Source: Treponema sp.
GTDB lineage: Bacteria > Spirochaetota > Spirochaetia > Treponematales > Breznakiellaceae
Reading direction: 5' to 3'
Assembly (NCBI GenBank): GCA_031281685.1
Contig: JAITFA010000031.1
Span: 1 to 15,513, forward strand
Length of the DNA: 15,513 nt
Shown here: positions 1-8,900 of the stretch, in pieces
Numbering within the stretch: the stretch's first letter is position 1
How the letters are laid out: every line of letters starts with the position of its first letter
Program-made: the position numbers and the translations under genes
Notes under the pieces: generated by a model
What the model saw: only the letters and a program-made list of their open reading frames with translations
Told to the model about the DNA's origin: nothing
Databases searched by the model: none

Positions 1-88
1 AACCGTTGCCTGAATCCTCACCTCTGCGGGGGAGCATCTCCCCGCTACGCGGGGGAGCGAGTCTAACCGTTGGGTGAGAACAGAACAG
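1..88. repeat. Non-coding GC-rich stretch with short direct repeats and competing hairpins, downstream of mutS
   Basis: The sequence GCGGGGGAGC occurs at 26-35 and again at 49-58, and CTCCCCGC lies between them at 38-45. The middle arm can pair left (GGGGAG 29-34 with CTCCCC 38-43, loop CAT) or right (CCCCGC 40-45 with GCGGGG 49-54, loop TAC), so the two hairpins exclude each other. AACCGTTG is repeated at 1-8 and 65-72, flanking the hairpin block. On the minus strand the block lies just after the mutS stop codon, but no T-run follows either hairpin, so a standard intrinsic terminator is not shown. It could be a short dispersed repeat or a structured 3' end. The window edge prevents seeing its full extent. 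Confidence 0.5.
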
Positions 89-2833
89 CTAGTCAAACAA
101 TGAGGGACCGAGTTCCCGCGTGTTTCGGCGGCCTTTCGGGGTAAGGCGAGGGGCGGTTTTCCCTCCCAGAAGCTGTTTCCACTGGTGAATGAGATTCAGC
201 GCGTCAAGCGGGGTCAGAACATTCTCATCAAGCGCGAAAAGCTCTTCCACAAATTGCTTTACCTGTTCGAGCTTTTTCCCGGCTTCTTCCTGATGAGGTG
301 CGGCACTTGATACGAGCGCCTGATTCGGCGGCTGTGTTATGGGCATAGCGGCTGTGCTGGTGGGCAGGGCAGCGCGAAAGAGTTGCTCGCTCTCCGCGAA
401 ACGTTCCATGATGGCATGGGCGCGGCTGAGAACCCGCTCGGACAGGCCAGCCAGACGCGCTACGTGGATACCATAGGATTCAGCGGCATGGCCCTCGCGC
501 AGTTTCCGCAGAAAAATGATTTCCCCATCGCGGTCAAGCACTTCCATAGAACGGTTCACCATACCAGGGTGGTTAATCATAGAAAGCTCATGAAAATGGG
601 TGGCAAAGAGGGTGCGGCACTTGATGGTATCAAGCAGTTCTTCGCTTACAGCCCACGCAATCGAAAGGCCGTCAATGGTACCGGTTCCCCGGCCAACCTC
701 GTCCATAATAACCAGACTGTGCGCTGTGGCTGTGTGCAGGATGTAGGCGGTTTCGTTCATCTCAACTAAAAACGTTGATTCCCCACGTGCCAGATTATCC
801 GAGGCTCCAACGCGGCAGTAGATACGGTCAACCATGCCAATAGTGGCTGAATGCGCCGGCACAAAACTGCCCATCTGCGCCATCACAGTGAGCAGAGCAA
901 CCTGACGCAGATAGGTTGATTTGCCGGCCATGTTCGGACCAGTAATGAGGGCAAAGAACACGCCGTCACCATCAAGGCTGGCGTCATTGGGAATGAACTC
1001 GCCGCCGGGCAGGTGCGCCTCAACCACCGGATGACGGCCTTCAACGATGGTAAGCCGGTTCTGCTCATCAACCACGGGGCGCGTCCAGTTGTGAATCGTT
1101 GCGGCGCGGGCTAAAGCCTGCGCTACATCCATTTCCGCGATACGCAGGTTCGCAGCCCCAAGTTCGTTTAGTAACGCCTTAGCCTTGTCCCGCAGTTCCA
1201 GAAAAAGTTGTTTTTCAAGCTCAATGATCTGATCAGACGCGCCGTTAATACTCGACTCCAGCGCGGCGAGCTTGTCTGTGGTAAAACGCTCCCCGCCCAC
1301 AACACCCATCCGCCTGATGAAGTAAGCCGGAACTTTGGAGAGATGCGCCTTTGTTACCTCAAAGAAATACCCAAGGAGGCGGTTGTGCTGAATCTTCAGG
1401 CTGGTGATACCCGTGGCGCGGCGCTCTTCTTCGACGTAAGCCTCTAATAGCCCATGCCCGTTATCCCGCATCTGTCTCAACCGGTCGAGGCGGGTGTTGT
1501 AGCCGGTCTTAATGAGCTTGCCCTCGGAGGGTATGGTCGCGGGGTCTTCGGCAAGCGCGGCGTCAAGAGTTTCGCGCAGAGCCATGAGTCGTGAATACGC
1601 CGCGTCATCAAAGCCCGTGGCGGCTATACTTTCAAAATCAAAGTTAAGCGCCTCCCGAATTCTTTTTATAGCACTAGCCAGGGCTAGCGCGTTCTTAATC
1701 AGGACCATGTCCTTGCCGTGAACCTTATCCATTGCAAGGCGAGCTGCAAGGCGTTCCAAGTCAGGCATCTTGCCCAGAGTTTCCCGTATGCTCGAAAGAT
1801 TGCCCTGATCCTGAAAAAAGCACTCCACCTCATTAAGCCGCCTGTTAATAAGGTCAATATCCCGTAGCGGGTGAAGGAGCCGTCGTTTGAGCAGGCGTCT
1901 CCCCATTGGCGTTTTGGTCTCGTCAATCACTTCAAGGAGCGAGAACTGCGTGTCCCCGTCACGTATATTGCGCGTGAGTTCAAGGTTGCGCTGACTCGCC
2001 TCGTCAATATTCACAAACTCGCTGTCCTGATAAACCTTGATGGCGCGAACATGGGGGATCATGCTCATGGCGGTATCTTCAAGATAGCTGACGAGTATAC
2101 CAGCGGCAATGATCTCCGGCTTTCCCGCGTCAAGGCCAAAACCTTTGAGATTCGAGGTGCCGAATTGCTTCTCAAGCCGTCTGCGGCAAGCCTCCGGCTC
2201 GAAAAGCCAGTCAGCCCACTTGTTGAGCAGTATCTCGCTCCGGTTGGCAAGGGAAGTGGCAATGACGGGAAACTCTTTCAGAATCGATTCCTGAATGATG
2301 AGTTCCCGGATTTGAAGCCGCTCTAGCTCGCTGCGAAAGCGTATGTTGCTATCGCCTTCATCAACCAGAAAGGCGGTGGCGAAAAAGTCTCCTGTGGAAA
2401 AGTCGATGTAAGCAAACGAAAAGAACCGCTCATAGCGGGCAAGGCTGGCGAGGTAGTTAGGACTGCCCTGCTCAAGGGAATCTTCGTCAATCGTGGTACC
2501 GGGCGTGATAACCTCTACAACGCGGCGCTCAATAACGCCGCGTCCCTTGCCGGCTTCGGAAGTCTGTTCACAGACAGCCACTTTTTTGCCGGCATTGAGG
2601 AGGCGGACTATGTAAGGCTTGGCGTGCTGGTACGGCACACCGCAGAGGGGCAAACCATTGCGCTGGGTGAGCGTCAGACCAAGTAGCGGCGCGATTTCAA
2701 CCGCATCCTCGGCGAACATCTCGTAAAAATCACCCACATGGAAGAAAAGCACCTCATTCTTATGCTGGTCCTTGATCCGCCGGTACTGGGCAATCATGGA
2801 CCCACCGGCGCTGACGTCAGGCTTTATGAGCAT
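89..2833 (-). CDS. mutS: DNA mismatch repair protein MutS
   Basis: MutS binds mismatches and small loops in newly replicated DNA and starts repair through MutL. The 914-residue protein covers the whole family plan. The N-terminal mismatch-reading motif GDFYEMF places Phe36 and Glu38 at the same numbers as in E. coli MutS. Connector, lever and clamp regions follow, then the ABC-type ATPase with Walker A GPNMAGKST (632-640), Walker B ending in Asp711-Glu712, and the ATHFHEL histidine loop. A variable Pro/Ala/Gln-rich linker leads to a C-terminal dimer/tetramer segment (LTPLDALNLIHQWK). After Walker B the usual GRGTSTYDG reads GRGTGTIDG. The ATG at 2833 is preceded by AGGTGA; the stop is TAG. 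It is the last gene of the tamB–bamA–skp–mutS operon, 5 bases after skp, so it is probably co-transcribed and coupled. MutS1 identity is secure. Confidence 0.98.
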   Translation of the reverse strand: MLIKPDVSAGGSMIAQYRRIKDQHKNEVLFFHVGDFYEMFAEDAVEIAPLLGLTLTQRNGLPLCGVPYQHAKPYIVRLLNAGKKVAVCEQTSEAGKGRGVIERRVVEVITPGTTIDEDSLEQGSPNYLASLARYERFFSFAYIDFSTGDFFATAFLVDEGDSNIRFRSELERLQIRELIIQESILKEFPVIATSLANRSEILLNKWADWLFEPEACRRRLEKQFGTSNLKGFGLDAGKPEIIAAGILVSYLEDTAMSMIPHVRAIKVYQDSEFVNIDEASQRNLELTRNIRDGDTQFSLLEVIDETKTPMGRRLLKRRLLHPLRDIDLINRRLNEVECFFQDQGNLSSIRETLGKMPDLERLAARLAMDKVHGKDMVLIKNALALASAIKRIREALNFDFESIAATGFDDAAYSRLMALRETLDAALAEDPATIPSEGKLIKTGYNTRLDRLRQMRDNGHGLLEAYVEEERRATGITSLKIQHNRLLGYFFEVTKAHLSKVPAYFIRRMGVVGGERFTTDKLAALESSINGASDQIIELEKQLFLELRDKAKALLNELGAANLRIAEMDVAQALARAATIHNWTRPVVDEQNRLTIVEGRHPVVEAHLPGGEFIPNDASLDGDGVFFALITGPNMAGKSTYLRQVALLTVMAQMGSFVPAHSATIGMVDRIYCRVGASDNLARGESTFLVEMNETAYILHTATAHSLVIMDEVGRGTGTIDGLSIAWAVSEELLDTIKCRTLFATHFHELSMINHPGMVNRSMEVLDRDGEIIFLRKLREGHAAESYGIHVARLAGLSERVLSRAHAIMERFAESEQLFRAALPTSTAAMPITQPPNQALVSSAAPHQEEAGKKLEQVKQFVEELFALDENVLTPLDALNLIHQWKQLLGGKTAPRLTPKGRRNTRELGPSLFD

Positions 2834-2838
2834 ATCAC

Positions 2839-3366
2839 CTAACGTCCGGCTTTTGAGAGCAGACTGCGGATGAGCCGATCAGTGATATCCACTGTGGGGC
2901 TGTACCAGAGTATGCCGGTGTTTTCCTTGAGGTTAAGCACCATGCTGTAGCCCTCGGCTTCGGCAATGGCACGGATTTCCCCGTACACCTCGTCCATGAA
3001 GGTGTCGGACTGGGAGAGCTTGTTTCGACGGTCTTCAAGTTCCGCTGTTTTAAGCTGGTAATACTCTTTCAAACGCTCGGATTTCTGGTATATCTCGTTT
3101 TCAATCCGCGCTATCAGTGTCCGGTCACCCTGAGACTCCGCAGTATACTTCGCGCTCGTGAGGTCCTGAATCTCTTTGGTCATGCGGTCAATCTCAGCCT
3201 GCACGAGCGCGCTTTGTTCCTCGAATTCGCGCACTGCGCGGGAATCGCGGAAGAACGACATATACACCCGCGACAGATCAACCACCGCAAAGCGCGTAAG
3301 CTGCTGCGCGACTATCTGCCCACCAAAGAGCAGCGCCAGCGCCATTATCAACACCAGTTTTTTCAT
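2839..3366 (-). CDS. skp: Periplasmic chaperone, Skp/OmpH family
   Basis: Skp holds unfolded outer-membrane proteins in the periplasm on their way to the Bam complex. The protein is 175 residues, close to the family's usual 160-180. It starts with a signal peptide (MKKLVLIMALALLFGG, likely cut near residue 20, around IVA-QQ). A β-strand of the type seen in the Skp core follows (RFAVVDLSRVY), then a long charged helical hairpin, about residues 40-125, rich in Glu, Lys, Gln and Arg. The end has the family's closing pattern (SMVLNLKE, DITDRLIRSLL). I chose the ATG at 3366 because AGAGG lies about 7 bases upstream and the signal peptide begins there. An upstream start at 3408 would add 14 residues that spoil the signal peptide and overlap the bamA end. 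It lies 10 bases after bamA and 5 before mutS, matching the spirochaete gene order (TP0327, BB0796). Confidence 0.93.
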   Translation of the reverse strand: MKKLVLIMALALLFGGQIVAQQLTRFAVVDLSRVYMSFFRDSRAVREFEEQSALVQAEIDRMTKEIQDLTSAKYTAESQGDRTLIARIENEIYQKSERLKEYYQLKTAELEDRRNKLSQSDTFMDEVYGEIRAIAEAEGYSMVLNLKENTGILWYSPTVDITDRLIRSLLSKAGR

Positions 3367-3376
3367 AGCATACCTC

Positions 3377-5935
3377 TTAATACGTTGGTATTGTAAACGA
3401 TAGTACAAAGTTTAGACCCAACAGAGGGTCATCATACCATTGCACATCCCCACCCGTTACCTTGAAACGCTTGGCAAGCCCCAGACGGAATGGGAACTGG
3501 GGAATGGCAAAGCGCAGTCCGCCGCCAAAGCTGAACCGCATACGCTCAATAAGCGAAGTACCCTGAGCATCGGTGCCAAAAATGTTCTCCGGCCTGTCCA
3601 CGACTTCAGCAGCGTCAAAAAAGAAGTCCCAAGCCAGAATGTTCTGTACAAGCGGAATACGCAGTTCAAGCCAGTTCTCCCACAGCCCCAAGCCTTTGCG
3701 ACTGTATTCGCTCGACCAGCCGCGGGCAGTAAACATACCGTCTACCGATAGCATGTTGGCCATTTCAATATTTCGGCGGCTATTGCCACGGAAGTTGGGC
3801 AGGATAAACGAAAGCCCTGAGTGAATACCCAGCACGACCTTGAAGTTCCACGTGTCGGATAGCGGCAGGTCAAGGAGCGTAACAAACCATTCGGCGTCAG
3901 TGTCGGTCCGCAGATACTGTTCATTCTCTATGTCCAGAATACCGTGATACGTGAAACGCTGTATCGTGTAATACCCGCTTGACGGGTCGTAGTAGATATC
4001 CCGCTGATCTAGGGACACGCTCGTTCCTATGGCAAAGGCTGGTTTCCACTCGCCGTTGGTATCCCGCAAAGCCGGATCAAAGGGGCGGTGGATAGACTCG
4101 TCATACTGGTTCATCTTAAAGCCCAGGGAAAGTCCGCCGCCCACGCCTAAATTTCCCAGCGGGGTTGAAAAACGATAGCCAGTTGAAACATTTGGGGCGA
4201 TATACCACTGCTGGTAACTCATACGGAACGCGCTTGGAGGACTCATGCCGGATTTCTCATACTCCTGATACGATTCAAAGCCGTCTGGGTAGGCATAGGT
4301 TTCATCACCATTGAAGAAGGGCGCCTCATTGTTCAAGGCTGCATAGTTCTGCGTATGCTGAAACGTGAGTCCGAAACTTGCCGACAGGGGAACGCCGAAG
4401 AGCCAGCTCTGGGTATAGCTCGTAGAGATGCTCTGGCTTACGGTTGAGGCGGCGAGGTCAACACTAAGCTGGTTGCCGTAACCCAAAAAGTTCGTGTCAG
4501 TCCACTTAAACTGGCCCGATATGGGAAGTTCGTCCGGTGAGGAAGAACCAGAAAAGCTAACGCCAAACTCTATGTTCATGGTTGGCTGCTCTTCGACCGT
4601 GAAAACCAGGTCCATAAGGCCGTCAACACTGCCTTCCGGCGTATCCGGCGCGACCATGGAGAAGTATTGCAGGTTATACAGGTTGCGCCATGCATCCATC
4701 ACCTTGACATTGGAGAACACGTCCCCGCTTTCCAGCGGAATTTCCCGCAGGATAACCTCGGTTTTGGTTTTCTCGTTTCCCACAACAATGATGTTTTCGA
4801 TGTGCGCCCGTCCACGCTCAACAATGCTGATCGTATAACCTAGGGTTCCGTTTTCCCTGTCCCGCACTTCATTACGGTTAATCGTGTTAAAGATGTAGCC
4901 GTTCTTGTAATACAAGTCTGCGACCCGCTGGAGGTCAGCCTCAAGCCGGCGGGCATTAACGGTTTGACCCGACTGGGAAAGAATGAGCGCCGAAAGTTCC
5001 TCAGTGGAGAACAGCTTGTTGCCCTCGAAGGTAACGCCGGAGAAGGTATAGCTCCTCCCTTCGGATACCTTAAACGTGAGGGTCATGTTGTTGCTACCTT
5101 TTTCGTCTTTCTGGATGTCACGGACAACATCAAGCACTTCAGCGTCAACATAGCCCCGGTCGCGGTAATACTGGGTAATAGCGAGCCGGTCGGCGGTAAG
5201 CTTTGCCTCCTGAAACGCCCCGTCAATAAGGAACGCCTTTTGCTTGAGCGAGAGCTGCCCCTTGAGAGTACGGGTTGAGAAAGTATCGTTTCCCTCGAAG
5301 ATAATATCCGTAATGGCAACCATTTCGCCCTCTTCAATAAAAAACGTAACGGTTCTGGAACTATCGTCCTTGCCCGCTGAAATTTCAGAGCGAACCGTAA
5401 CGTCAGGATAACCTTTCTCTAGGTATTTCTGAACTATCGCCCTTTCGTCAACGCGCAGTTTGATCTGGGTTACTACGTCATTCACTTTGAGCGAAATCGC
5501 ATCCTGTAGGGCGGTATTGCGGATACCTCTGTTTCCCTCGAACAGAATTCGGGACGCGATAGGGCGCTCTGTTACCGTAAACCTAATGATCACACCGCTT
5601 CCCACAACATCCGCAGGAATCGCGGTGGGGGAGATCATCTCAAAATACTCAAGCGCGTAGAGCCTACCCTGAAGCTCCCAGAACACGTCGTCGTCGAACA
5701 AGCGTTCCTTGAATGGCGCTACAATGCCCTCAAGTTCAACGCTGTCCACATTGCGCAGACCATTGAACCTAATATCCCTGATGGGTTTTCCCTGATACCA
5801 CTCGCCGGGCAGGGAATCCATTGCAAGGTCTTGAACCGGATCATCACCAATAGGCGAGGCCTCCTTCTTTCCACCCGCAAAACCGGAAAAACTCACGCAC
5901 ACCAAGAGTAGCGCGACCACACTAAAACGCAACAT
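3377..5935 (-). CDS. bamA: Outer membrane protein assembly factor BamA (Omp85 family)
   Basis: BamA is the central β-barrel of the machine that folds and inserts proteins in the outer membrane. The 852-residue precursor has a signal peptide (residues 1-20, likely cut after GFA). There are five POTRA repeats at about 46-123, 125-204, 205-293, 295-375 and 377-450; three carry a FEGN motif and the fifth VVGN. A C-terminal 16-strand-type barrel (about 453-852) is rich in alternating aromatics and ends in Tyr. The barrel's loop-6 motif, usually VRGF/Y, reads ARGW (Arg738-Gly739). The ATG at 5935 has AAGGAG 5 bases upstream; a TTG directly before it would sit too close to that ribosome site. It lies 21 bases after tamB and 10 before skp. 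The T. pallidum counterpart is TP0326 (Tp92). The mature N-terminus GGKKE resembles treponemal lipoproteins but has Ala where Cys would be. Confidence 0.97.
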   Translation of the reverse strand: MLRFSVVALLLVCVSFSGFAGGKKEASPIGDDPVQDLAMDSLPGEWYQGKPIRDIRFNGLRNVDSVELEGIVAPFKERLFDDDVFWELQGRLYALEYFEMISPTAIPADVVGSGVIIRFTVTERPIASRILFEGNRGIRNTALQDAISLKVNDVVTQIKLRVDERAIVQKYLEKGYPDVTVRSEISAGKDDSSRTVTFFIEEGEMVAITDIIFEGNDTFSTRTLKGQLSLKQKAFLIDGAFQEAKLTADRLAITQYYRDRGYVDAEVLDVVRDIQKDEKGSNNMTLTFKVSEGRSYTFSGVTFEGNKLFSTEELSALILSQSGQTVNARRLEADLQRVADLYYKNGYIFNTINRNEVRDRENGTLGYTISIVERGRAHIENIIVVGNEKTKTEVILREIPLESGDVFSNVKVMDAWRNLYNLQYFSMVAPDTPEGSVDGLMDLVFTVEEQPTMNIEFGVSFSGSSSPDELPISGQFKWTDTNFLGYGNQLSVDLAASTVSQSISTSYTQSWLFGVPLSASFGLTFQHTQNYAALNNEAPFFNGDETYAYPDGFESYQEYEKSGMSPPSAFRMSYQQWYIAPNVSTGYRFSTPLGNLGVGGGLSLGFKMNQYDESIHRPFDPALRDTNGEWKPAFAIGTSVSLDQRDIYYDPSSGYYTIQRFTYHGILDIENEQYLRTDTDAEWFVTLLDLPLSDTWNFKVVLGIHSGLSFILPNFRGNSRRNIEMANMLSVDGMFTARGWSSEYSRKGLGLWENWLELRIPLVQNILAWDFFFDAAEVVDRPENIFGTDAQGTSLIERMRFSFGGGLRFAIPQFPFRLGLAKRFKVTGGDVQWYDDPLLGLNFVLSFTIPTY

Positions 5936-5956
5936 CAAAACTCCTTTTTAATGGCA

Positions 5957-8900
5957 CTAACCACCGCTGTTAAACAAATCTTTAAGCCCGTAGAACGAGC
6001 GTCTCCAGATCAAACTAACCGAAATATCATCAACAAACAAACGTTCAAAATGAATGGGAACAATACTCAAGCGGACATCCATCCAGGGAGCCCGTAACTC
6101 AAAACCAATATCCGCTTCCACCGCATAACCGCCCAATGTTAACCGTCCCTGAGCCGCCGCAGTTCTGTTTTCATCATAACGCAGGGATACCATGGCTTGC
6201 AAAAACATATTTGGGTCAAGATATTTTCCTACAAAAACATTTGTGTTGTCTAAATAGTTACCAAAGCCCAACGCAGCTCCACCGCTTGAGGATGTCCCGC
6301 CGCTTACCGTGTTTCCCTGATTCTGCCCCATAAGCTGTGAAGCCGCGTTTTGTAAGATTTGAGTACGGAACGAGAACATATCGAGGAACAGAACGTCCCG
6401 CACCCATCGCTCAATGTCCCTGACCACCCACGACTGGGCAAACAGGTCGGTAGTAGAAGCTAAGAGTCTGCTCTGACTGAACTCACTCCCGGTTGCGGTC
6501 TGGGTTGAATCACCGATAAAGCTCTGCCCTAGGTAAGACAGAATTTCCATCTGGGACAGCGGCGGGTTTGACGCAAAACGAGCGGTGAAAGATTTGAGCG
6601 GCGATTCGTCAATGATCATTGAAATCGTTACCATGCCTTCACTCGATTGATCCCGTAACTCCGCACGGGCTGAAATTCTTGGCTCAAACTGCACTTCATT
6701 CTCATTAAACGAAAGCAAGCCCTCACGGATATAAAAGCTCCGCTGAAAGTAAAAAATTTCTCCACTCCTCAGGTTGATGTCGCCAACAAGGGAAAAACGA
6801 CGGCTGATGCTATCATTCTCGATTCTGATTGTGTCTCCCAAGCCCGCGTAGGCTTGCAGAATGGGAAAGTCCTTGTTCGGCCAGATAAACAGCACTTTCC
6901 GCCCGCTTCGTATCGTGAAGTTGGTAACGATCCGGTCATTGGCAGAAGCAGGCGCGTCAAGCTGGAGCGCAACAAGTTTCTCCGCGTTGATCGTAATATC
7001 AGTATCTTGCGCCACTAAATCGCCGGTAGCATTGAATACCATGTCTTCCGTCATAGCCAGATTCAGGTTCCCCGATGCGTAACCACTCGCAATGATGCCC
7101 ATCAGTTCAAAGTCCACAGGAATCGGCGTTTCCGCTGGAACCTGAATATTCAGGTTAAAAACATTCGGTATCCAACGATCAATGCGGAACCAGGCTGAAA
7201 CCATTCCCTGACCTGAACCAACGCCAGCGGGTATGGGGTCAAAGCGCATCTCATTGCCGTCTATGAGTAACCTGATCGGAACCGGTCGTACAGTATGGCT
7301 GAGAAACTGGGGTATCATTAAACGAACACTGTTTCCCTCAGCAATGCCGAAAAATTCAGGATCAGCCATTGGTCCCGAAATCTCCACGCTGGCGGTGAGA
7401 AACCCGCCCGGTATATCAATGATATCCGTTACTATAGAAGGCAAGAGACGCCATAGCGCCGGGAGGTCTACATACAGGTCAGGCACTTGCGCTTCAATGC
7501 GCTTATCCTTGAGCGAACCAATAAGGCTTCCCCGCACTGGAGAAGGGCTGGAAAGCGCCGCGTAAAAATCCCCGTTATCAGAGAAGCGCAGACGGATCAT
7601 GTCCCTGGGACCGCCACGGAGAGAGATAAGGGAATGATTACGGGAAAAGCTAAAGGTAAAGGGTTCCTCAATCTGGAATGAGTCAACGTTGAACGTATCA
7701 ACTGAGAGCAGCCCATCAAATGAATTGAGCGCCTCCTCCAACTCGAACCACGACGGAATCGGCTTGAAGTCAATATCCAGATCACAGGCTATGTCCATAT
7801 TGAGACTGTCCTCCATTCGCGCCGTGATGCTTCCCTCAGCCCGACCCTCGCCCCGTTCCGCCTGTATAAGCGGAACCTCGACCAGCAGCCCGCCGTAACG
7901 CGCCTGTGTGTTCTGAATTACCAGCCGGTCGGTATTAAGAGAAACATCCGCGCTTAGCTTTAGGTCAGTGCCGGATACTGTGGCGCTCAGCGAGCGAAGA
8001 TCAATGTCAACGGTAAAGCTATCTTTCATGTAGGCAGAAGTTTTTTCTATAAACGAGGCGGTGTATGTTGAGGGGTTGCCGGCTGTTGACAAGGGGGCTG
8101 TTTCTGGAGCAGTGGCTGTGCCAGCCATCCACTGAAGCTCGGCGCTACCCGAAACAACGGCACCCCACGACTGCGGCAGAAAACGCGCCAACTGCATATC
8201 CGTGCCGTCAAGACGCAACATTAACGCTTGGTTTATAAAAGACCCGCTGAGTTCATACTGTTCGTTGACATTATCGAGGCGCAAGTCCCCTGAAATCGTA
8301 GAAAAGTCCCTATTCCACGACACGTTTATTGCCCCGTTCAACGCGCCTCGCCCATCGTCAAAGAAAAGATTGGTGAAGAAAGCCCCGATCTGGTCGGCTT
8401 TTCCCGTGAGACTCAGAGAGCTTGCCTCAGAGGTCGGCGTGGGAATGTCCGCCACCTCAAATCGCTCAAGATCAAGGCTCCACGAATCTGGACCTGTGTA
8501 GCGTCCAGACGTGGTGAGCGAGATCCGCGTATATTGCTGCTCATTCAGGAACACCGGCAGGTTATCCATGGTGATGTAACCGGAATATGAACCGGGGCTG
8601 GGCATACTTAACGAAACGTTCAGCCCATACGACCCCCGGATGCTGAGCGATTTGAGATCAAGAAGCGTTCCTTCAAGGGAATACGGCGTATCCCGCAACA
8701 CGGCTGCAAGAGAGAAGGAAACGTCATCTATGTCCGTGAAATCCACAGTTCCCGAAGTCATGATCGTCTGCCCAAGCAGGTTAATACTGCTATTGGCCAT
8801 CTCAACACGCTGGTCAACTCCGTAAAGCGATCCTGAAAAAAGACGACCCTTATCCGTAATGTCAATGGCGCACTGAGGCGCATTCCACGAAAAGCGCGTA

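Noticed and set aside
1..88. A CRISPR fragment at the left edge
   Set aside because: The repeated units are only 8-10 bases, spacing is irregular and there are no spacer-length gaps.
1871..2326. A 151-codon plus-strand open frame inside mutS
   Set aside because: It lies wholly within a confidently identified mutS and shows no recognisable motif of its own.
3367..3408. An upstream start for skp giving 14 extra residues
   Set aside because: It would put charged residues before the signal peptide and overlap bamA; the ATG at 3366 has a good ribosome site.
5020..5555. Recurrent TTTCCCTCGAA-like words on the plus strand
   Set aside because: On the coding strand these are the Phe-Glu-Gly-Asn codons of the POTRA repeats in bamA, so they are protein repeats and not DNA repeats.
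5936..5938. A TTG start for bamA one codon upstream
   Set aside because: It is too close to the AAGGAG ribosome site; the ATG at 5935 has proper spacing.
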